Shown here: positions 6,621-10,126 of the stretch, in pieces
How the letters are laid out: each line of letters begins with the position of its first letter
Numbering within the stretch: the stretch's first letter is position 1
Source: Porphyromonas sp.
Lineage (GTDB): Bacteria > Bacteroidota > Bacteroidia > Bacteroidales > Porphyromonadaceae
DNA: 10,126 nucleotides
Assembly: GCA_029983495.1 (NCBI GenBank)
Contig: JASBZJ010000059.1
Coordinates: forward strand, 1 to 10,126
Direction: 5' to 3'
Position numbers and translations under genes: made by a program
The notes under the pieces: generated by a model
Told to the model about the DNA's origin: nothing
The model's input: only the letters and a program-made list of their open reading frames with translations
The model's database searches: none

Positions 6621-7526
6621 GTGCTAACCTTTCCTTGTAATGCTCAGGTAGCTTTGCGTTATGTTTGTGGCAAGCTACAAAATTCGGAATATAACAACGA
6701 ACACGAACGCTACTTTTTAGCACTCGATCTGGTTTGTTATGTGCTTCATTTAAGCCGATCGCAATGGGTTACTCAAAGCGAAAGCCGAGTTCTTTCTCCA
6801 ACTGAAGTTGAGTGCATCAACCGTTTTACAGCTCGGCTCCTTGTTCATGAGCCGATACAATATATTACGCAAGTAGCCCCCTTTGCTTCGCTCGAACTCG
6901 AAGTTGCAAAGGGGGTTCTTATTCCTCGACCCGAAACCGAGGAGCTATGTGGTTATATTATTCAACAACAATCCGCAAAACCAAGCCTCAAAACATTTAT
7001 TGACTTGGGGAGCGGTTCTGGTGCCATCGCTATAACGCTATGCAAAGCATTAGCAAACACCATCGGGTACGCCCTTGAAAAAAGTGAAGAAGCATGGTCT
7101 ATTTTGCTAAAAAACATTGCAAAATACAGAGAACAACTCGTACCATCGGAAGTTATTCCCATAAATGGAGATATGACTAAAGGCGATTTTGTGCCCCAAC
7201 TACCTCGGCTGGACTTCGTTGTAAGCAATCCCCCATACGTACAAACCATCGAAAAAGCGAACATGGCACAGCATGTGCTAGAGTACGAGCCTCACATGGC
7301 ACTTTTTGCTCCAGAACACGATCCTCTATTCTTTTATCGCACAATTATAGAGCTATGCAAAAAACTCACTTTTACCCCAAAGGCAAAGCTATATCTCGAA
7401 ATTAATGCAGCATTGGGTTCGGAAACACTTCAATTACTATCCAACGATGCTTTTTTCGATAACGTTGAGTTGCTTCAGGATTTTTCGGGGAGGGATAGAT
7501 TTATCATTGCCACAATAGCAACCTAG
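6621..7526 (+). CDS. prmC: Peptide chain release factor N5-glutamine methyltransferase
   Basis: PrmC uses S-adenosylmethionine to methylate the glutamine of the GGQ motif in release factors RF1 and RF2, raising termination efficiency. Numbered from GTG 6621 (301 residues), it has an N-terminal helical domain, then HEPIQYIT, VLIPRPETEEL (99-109), the SAM-binding loop FIDLGSGSGAIAI (126-138) and the catalytic/substrate motif VSNPPYV (201-207), followed by YEPHMALF. All hallmarks are intact. The frame has no ATG before the methyltransferase core. It is open back to TTG 6510, but that codon lies inside a -7 box. GTG 6621 gives an N-terminus that lines up with known PrmC proteins (ALRYVCGKL matching the first helix) and a length closer to the usual 280-290. 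TTG 6543 cannot be excluded. recX follows after 17 bases. Confidence 0.93.
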   Translation: MLTFPCNAQVALRYVCGKLQNSEYNNEHERYFLALDLVCYVLHLSRSQWVTQSESRVLSPTEVECINRFTARLLVHEPIQYITQVAPFASLELEVAKGVLIPRPETEELCGYIIQQQSAKPSLKTFIDLGSGSGAIAITLCKALANTIGYALEKSEEAWSILLKNIAKYREQLVPSEVIPINGDMTKGDFVPQLPRLDFVVSNPPYVQTIEKANMAQHVLEYEPHMALFAPEHDPLFFYRTIIELCKKLTFTPKAKLYLEINAALGSETLQLLSNDAFFDNVELLQDFSGRDRFIIATIAT

Positions 7527-7543
7527 TATTAATATATAGAATA

Positions 7544-8005
7544 ATGGACAATTCCACAACGTACAACAAAGTAGCAGCCTATTGCGCACGTGCTGAACGA
7601 TGCCCAATGGAAGTTGAAAACTGGCTAGAAAAACACGAAGTACCCGACAATGAAAAAGAAACAATAATAAAACAACTAAAACAGGAACGATTTATAAGCG
7701 AAGAACGATTTATTGCCGCTTTTTCGGCCGATAAACTTCGGTTTAATTATTGGGGTCCACTAAAAATAAAACAGGAGCTTATAACACGCAACTTGCCTGA
7801 GAACCTTATTGAGCGCATTGTTCCTCTAGTTATGGAAGAGAATAACTATCTAAACATATTGGAACAACTGATAATCAAACGAATACAAAGCCTCCCTGAT
7901 ACGACCACCGAAACTATTCAACGAAAGGTTATCCAATGGGCCTATGGGAAAGGCTTTAGTTTTGATGATACATTAAAATGCCTCCATAATGTAGTTGAAG
8001 ACTAA
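7544..8005 (+). CDS. recX: RecX family regulatory protein
   Basis: RecX proteins bind RecA and its filaments and limit or modulate recombination and the SOS response. This 153-residue, lysine- and glutamate-rich, all-helical protein has normal RecX length. The hallmark core is QERFISEERFIAAFSADKLR (47-66), followed by FNYWGPLKIKQEL (67-79), which matches the RecX pattern of a basic segment, then G, then (I/L)xxEL. The rest fits the tandem three-helix repeats of the family. It starts at ATG 7544, 17 bases after prmC, and ends 6 bases before comF, so it is the middle gene of a three-gene unit. recA is not in the window. Regulation appears to be through the shared upstream promoter; no LexA-type site was recognised. 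Confidence 0.9.
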   Translation: MDNSTTYNKVAAYCARAERCPMEVENWLEKHEVPDNEKETIIKQLKQERFISEERFIAAFSADKLRFNYWGPLKIKQELITRNLPENLIERIVPLVMEENNYLNILEQLIIKRIQSLPDTTTETIQRKVIQWAYGKGFSFDDTLKCLHNVVED

Positions 8006-8011
8006 AACACC

Positions 8012-8707
8012 ATGCTCTTTAAGTACCTAGACATAGCATTAAGGTTACTATCTACTCCGCTTTTTCCCCGAAAGTGTGCCGGTTGTGACGGCTTACTTAA
8101 TTTGAACGAAGAATACATTTGCTACCAATGCTTAACCGAGCTTGAGGATTTTATTAACCCATACAAAAACCTCTCAAGCTATTTCAATTCATTCCTTTGC
8201 CCTATTCGCAATACTTTTGCTGCATACCTGTTTAGCCACAACAATGTAGTTAGGCACGTAATCCATAGCATTAAATATCATCGTCATAAAGATGCAGGGG
8301 TATCGTTTGGCAAACTTGTAGCAAATACAGTAAACTTAAATGCTTCAAACTATGATATAATTGTTCCTATCCCCATACACAACCGAAAGCGTTCCCAACG
8401 AGGGTACAACCAAACAGAACAGCTAGCTAAAGGCATAGCCGAAGTAATGGGGATACCTATAAATAATAGAGCTCTAGTTAGGCTACATAATACAACAAGT
8501 CAAACATCAAAGCACCGTCAACAACGTGCAAAAGCAATGGTTGGTGCTTTTGGGAAAGGGAAAAACTTTCCTCCCATGGGCTTGCGGATACTACTTATAG
8601 ACGATGTGTTAACAACAGGAGCAACACTAGCCTCGGCTGCAAAAATTTTAGCCGAAAGTAAGCCAAAATATATCGATGTGCTTGTTAGTGCAGTAGATAC
8701 CATTTAG
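8012..8707 (+). CDS. ComF family phosphoribosyltransferase-like protein
   Basis: The 231-residue protein has an N-terminal four-cysteine zinc ribbon (C22, C25, C37, C40; motif CAGC then CYQC). The middle carries VPIPIHNRKRSQRGYNQTEQ (118-137), the usual ComF signature. The type I PRTase PRPP-binding motif ILLIDDVLTTGAT is at 193-205. HNTTSQTSKHRQQRAKAMVG (159-178) matches the family's QxxLxxxxRxxN-like segment. In transformable bacteria ComF acts in the cytoplasm in uptake or integration of single-stranded DNA; in many others, including most Bacteroidota, its role is unproven. It is the last gene of prmC-recX-comF, 6 bases after recX. Sitting next to the RecA modulator RecX is consistent with a recombination or DNA-handling role, but this is inference. 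Confidence 0.9.
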   Translation: MLFKYLDIALRLLSTPLFPRKCAGCDGLLNLNEEYICYQCLTELEDFINPYKNLSSYFNSFLCPIRNTFAAYLFSHNNVVRHVIHSIKYHRHKDAGVSFGKLVANTVNLNASNYDIIVPIPIHNRKRSQRGYNQTEQLAKGIAEVMGIPINNRALVRLHNTTSQTSKHRQQRAKAMVGAFGKGKNFPPMGLRILLIDDVLTTGATLASAAKILAESKPKYIDVLVSAVDTI

Positions 8708-8813
8708 TCTACAGCATATAAATTAAAAGACCTATGAAAAAAGAGTAGGGATTCACCCCTTCAAATAAGGAGCTATAGTAGAGCAAATCTGTTGGGATTT
8801 AGACTCCCCATCT
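8708..8813 (+). other. Untranslated stretch between comF and its terminator
   Basis: About 106 bases separate the comF stop from the terminator. The only start-to-stop frame on the plus strand begins ATGAAAAAAGAGTAG (four codons). GGGATTCACCCC and GGGATTTAGACTCCCC could form weak hairpins. This may simply be a long 3' untranslated region; a small 3'-derived RNA is possible but has no direct support. Confidence 0.3.
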
Positions 8814-8854
8814 TCCCCCTGAGCCTCAATATACGAAGCTCAGGGGGATTTTTT
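8814..8854 (+). terminator. Intrinsic terminator of the prmC-recX-comF unit
   Basis: An 11-bp perfect stem pairs TCCCCCTGAGC (8814-8824) with GCTCAGGGGGA (8838-8848), with a 13-base loop. Six T (8849-8854) follow. This is a strong Rho-independent terminator reading rightward. Upstream there is no matching A-run, so it is likely one-directional. Confidence 0.9.
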
Positions 8855-8891
8855 ACGCACAAGTAAAACCCTAAACGAAAAAAACTTGTAA

Positions 8892-8957
8892 TTGCGTTTA
8901 CTTGATCATTTCCCATTTTAATCAACAACAAAATGAGAAATAATCAAGTAAACGCAA
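8892..8957. repeat. Long inverted repeat, 28-bp arms, 10-base loop
   Basis: The left arm 8892-8919 begins TTGCGTTTACTTGAT and the right arm 8930-8957 ends ATCAAGTAAACGCAA. The arms pair at 26 of 28 positions. The exceptions are C8907/A8942 and C8913/A8936. In plus-strand RNA these are C-A mismatches, but in minus-strand RNA both become G-U wobbles, giving an unbroken 28-bp helix. There is no T-run, so it is not a classic terminator. A third copy of CAAGTAAA lies at 8860-8867. It may be a remnant or copy of a small dispersed element. Confidence 0.8.
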
Positions 8958-9029
8958 ACAAATGCTCCGAAGTTTTGATCTTTTCATCAGGACGAAAATA
9001 AAAATGAACCTGAAGAAATTAATGATATA

Positions 9030-9057
9030 TAGGGGCGAATCTGCGTGCCCGCCCCTA
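9030..9057. repeat. GC-rich palindrome resembling dispersed REP-like repeats
   Basis: TAGGGGCG (9030-9037) pairs perfectly with CGCCCCTA (9050-9057) around a 12-base loop containing AATCTGCGTGCC. The element is much more GC-rich than its surroundings. From memory, the TAGGGGCGAA...CGCCCCTACA pattern resembles short palindromic repeats scattered between genes in many environmental bacteria. No terminal duplication is obvious. Whether this genome has more copies cannot be seen here. Confidence 0.6.
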
Positions 9058-9251
9058 CAATCTCCCTTAATAAATATCCGAACGTTCAAATTAACACACT
9101 TATTACCAAATAGATAACAACCGATAAAGAGACTTTCTACCGAACAAAAGACGCATAAAATGAGACGCATGGAATAAGAAACTCTAACAACTATTACAAC
9201 AGTAAAAAGCAAGTAGTAGGTATTTCCCCGTAACACTCATTTCTCATTTTA

Positions 9252-9269
9252 GCCTTACCTTTGTAAGGC
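9252..9269 (+). promoter_or_regulatory. -7 promoter box within a perfect palindrome, upstream of the TonB receptor
   Basis: TACCTTTG (9256-9263) matches the Bacteroidota -7 consensus and ends 67 bases before the receptor ATG. It sits inside GCCTTAC (9252-9258) - CTTT - GTAAGGC (9263-9269), a perfect 7-bp-arm inverted repeat centred on the box. A protein bound to such a dyad would block RNA polymerase, so it could be an operator. No clear -33 TTG is visible. Confidence 0.5.
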
Positions 9270-9330
9270 ACTAAGGGACTTATCCTCAAACATCCGTAAC
9301 GATAAAGAGTACGCATACAACATAATATAT

Positions 9331-10126
9331 ATGGCAACATCTACACGACGCATTATTACAAGCCTTGCAATGCTAGTATTTGCTTCGCTTAGCCTATGGG
9401 CACAACACTACGAAGGATTTGTTTATAATAAGGGAACTGGCAAAGCTTTGCCTGGGGTAAAAATAACATTCCTGCAGCCCAACAAAAAAGAAACATTAAT
9501 TACTAACAGTAAGGGGTATTACAAGTTCGAAGTATCGAAAGGAATAAAAAACTACCTATTACTATTTCAATTAGATGGCTACGTTGATGAAAAGGTTGCT
9601 TTTGACACATCGAAGCTTAAGGTGAAAAAACTTCCCGATGTTACACTTACGCCTCAGTATTTTTCTAGTTCTAATGATAATGATTTAAACGACTCCTTTG
9701 CCTCGTTTATAGTAGAGGATATTAACGAAGAATCTCCTACCTCTGGGCAATCGCCTATATTGTTATCTGCAAGTCGGGATCCTTACTCAAACAAAGCAGG
9801 CTTTCAATTCAGCCCCATACGTTTTCGCATCCGAGGTTACGATGCCCCCTATCAGGAGCAACTGCTCAACGGCTTGCAGATGAATAACGTAAATAATGGC
9901 TACTCGGCATGGTCGTTATGGAATGGATTAAATAATGTTACCATTAACCAGGAAGTTGTTGAAGGTATCGCATACAGCCCCTATGCATTTGGGAGCGTTG
10001 GTGGTGCTGTAAATATTTCTACTCGTCCCTCGTTGTTTGGAAAAGGTGGGCGCATTACCTATAGCAATAGCAATCGCTCCTACAACCATCGAACCATGGT
10101 AACCTACAATACAGGCTTGACTAACA
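9331..10126 (+). CDS. TonB-dependent receptor, 5' part only (runs off right edge)
   Basis: The frame is open from ATG 9331 to the window end, giving 265 codons plus one base. A signal peptide (MATSTRRIITSLAMLVFASL, then SLWA before QH at about residue 24) is followed by a carboxypeptidase-regulatory-like beta-sandwich domain at about residues 26-106 (YEGFVYNKGTGKALPGVKIT, then SKGYYKFEV). The plug domain spans about residues 118-230, with FRIRGYDAPYQEQLLNGLQM, NNVTINQEVVEGI and the typical FGSVGGAVNIST. The 22-stranded barrel would follow outside the window. Such receptors import siderophores, cobalamin, glycans or peptides across the outer membrane with energy from TonB-ExbBD. No SusD-like partner is visible yet, so the substrate is unknown. 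The start choice rests on the signal peptide; a -7 box lies about 60 bases upstream. Confidence 0.9.
   Translation, partial: MATSTRRIITSLAMLVFASLSLWAQHYEGFVYNKGTGKALPGVKITFLQPNKKETLITNSKGYYKFEVSKGIKNYLLLFQLDGYVDEKVAFDTSKLKVKKLPDVTLTPQYFSSSNDNDLNDSFASFIVEDINEESPTSGQSPILLSASRDPYSNKAGFQFSPIRFRIRGYDAPYQEQLLNGLQMNNVNNGYSAWSLWNGLNNVTINQEVVEGIAYSPYAFGSVGGAVNISTRPSLFGKGGRITYSNSNRSYNHRTMVTYNTGLTN

Larger units (their letters stand above)
8855..9330. other. Gene-poor region with palindromic elements
   Basis: These 476 bases between the comF terminator and the TonB-receptor start carry a 28-bp-arm inverted repeat (8892-8957), a GC-rich palindrome (9030-9057) and the receptor promoter palindrome (9252-9269). 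A 104-codon leftward open frame at 8922-9236 crosses two of these elements and resembles no family, so I do not call it. No tRNA or riboswitch was recognised. Confidence 0.6.

Noticed and set aside
6962..7264. Minus-strand 100-codon frame inside prmC
   Set aside because: It is antisense to the well-supported PrmC core, including the NPPY motif; a shadow of the real gene.
8740..8813. Possible tRNA or small structured RNA after comF
   Set aside because: No cloverleaf arms, T-loop or anticodon stem could be fitted, and no promoter box precedes it. Two weak GGG...CCC pairings are not enough.
8933..9001. Plus-strand 22-codon frame beginning MRNNQVNANK
   Set aside because: It begins in the right arm of the inverted repeat, has no promoter box nearby and no hydrophobic or other recognisable feature.
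8922..9236. Minus-strand open frame of 104 codons
   Set aside because: It crosses the right part of the 28-bp inverted repeat and the GC-rich palindrome. The protein is an F/I/C-rich mix with no known pattern, and no -7 box sits at a fitting distance.
1..10126. CRISPR array, toxin-antitoxin, phage or transposase genes
   Set aside because: No regularly spaced direct repeats with spacers were found, and none of the proteins carries transposase, integrase, nuclease or toxin motifs that I can recognise.

Overview
The window looks like chromosomal DNA from a member of the Bacteroidota, most likely Bacteroidales. It is AT-rich. No gene has a clear Shine-Dalgarno sequence. Matches to the Bacteroidota -7 promoter element TAnnTTTG lie 40-100 bases upstream of several starts. 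The envelope genes are typical of the phylum: OprO/P-like porin, PCMD lipoprotein, small beta-barrel, and a TonB-dependent receptor with a carboxypeptidase-regulatory-like front domain. The PyrH and Frr sequences also look like Bacteroidota versions. The species cannot be named from the sequence alone.

Left part (1-1880): the 5' end of a leftward DUF2721-like membrane protein gene runs off the left edge. A 441-base divergent intergenic region follows, then a rightward gene for an OprO/P-like porin. A strong bidirectional terminator closes the porin gene and also the leftward pair that faces it.

Second part (1978-4760): a leftward two-gene unit encodes a surface-type lipoprotein (four tandem repeats plus a C-terminal PCMD domain) and then a small outer-membrane beta-barrel protein. 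Its promoter-like box at 4748-4755 supports a start at 4688 rather than a longer open frame.

Housekeeping core (5036-8854): pyrH (UMP kinase) and frr (ribosome recycling factor) form one rightward unit. prmC (release-factor methyltransferase), recX (RecA regulator) and a comF-family phosphoribosyltransferase form a tightly packed second unit, ended by a GC-rich terminator. Frr and PrmC both serve translation termination and recycling. PrmC has no usable ATG.

Right part (8855-10126): a gene-poor stretch holds a 28-bp-arm inverted repeat and a short GC-rich palindrome that resembles dispersed repeats. Then comes the 5' part of a TonB-dependent receptor gene, whose -7 box sits inside a perfect 7-bp-arm palindrome. 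The receptor runs off the right edge.

I see no CRISPR array, tRNA, rRNA, transposase, prophage or defence gene. The parts that ordinary annotation does not explain are the repeat-rich PCMD lipoprotein/beta-barrel pair and the small palindromes around 8890-9270. Nothing here amounts to a demonstrably new system.
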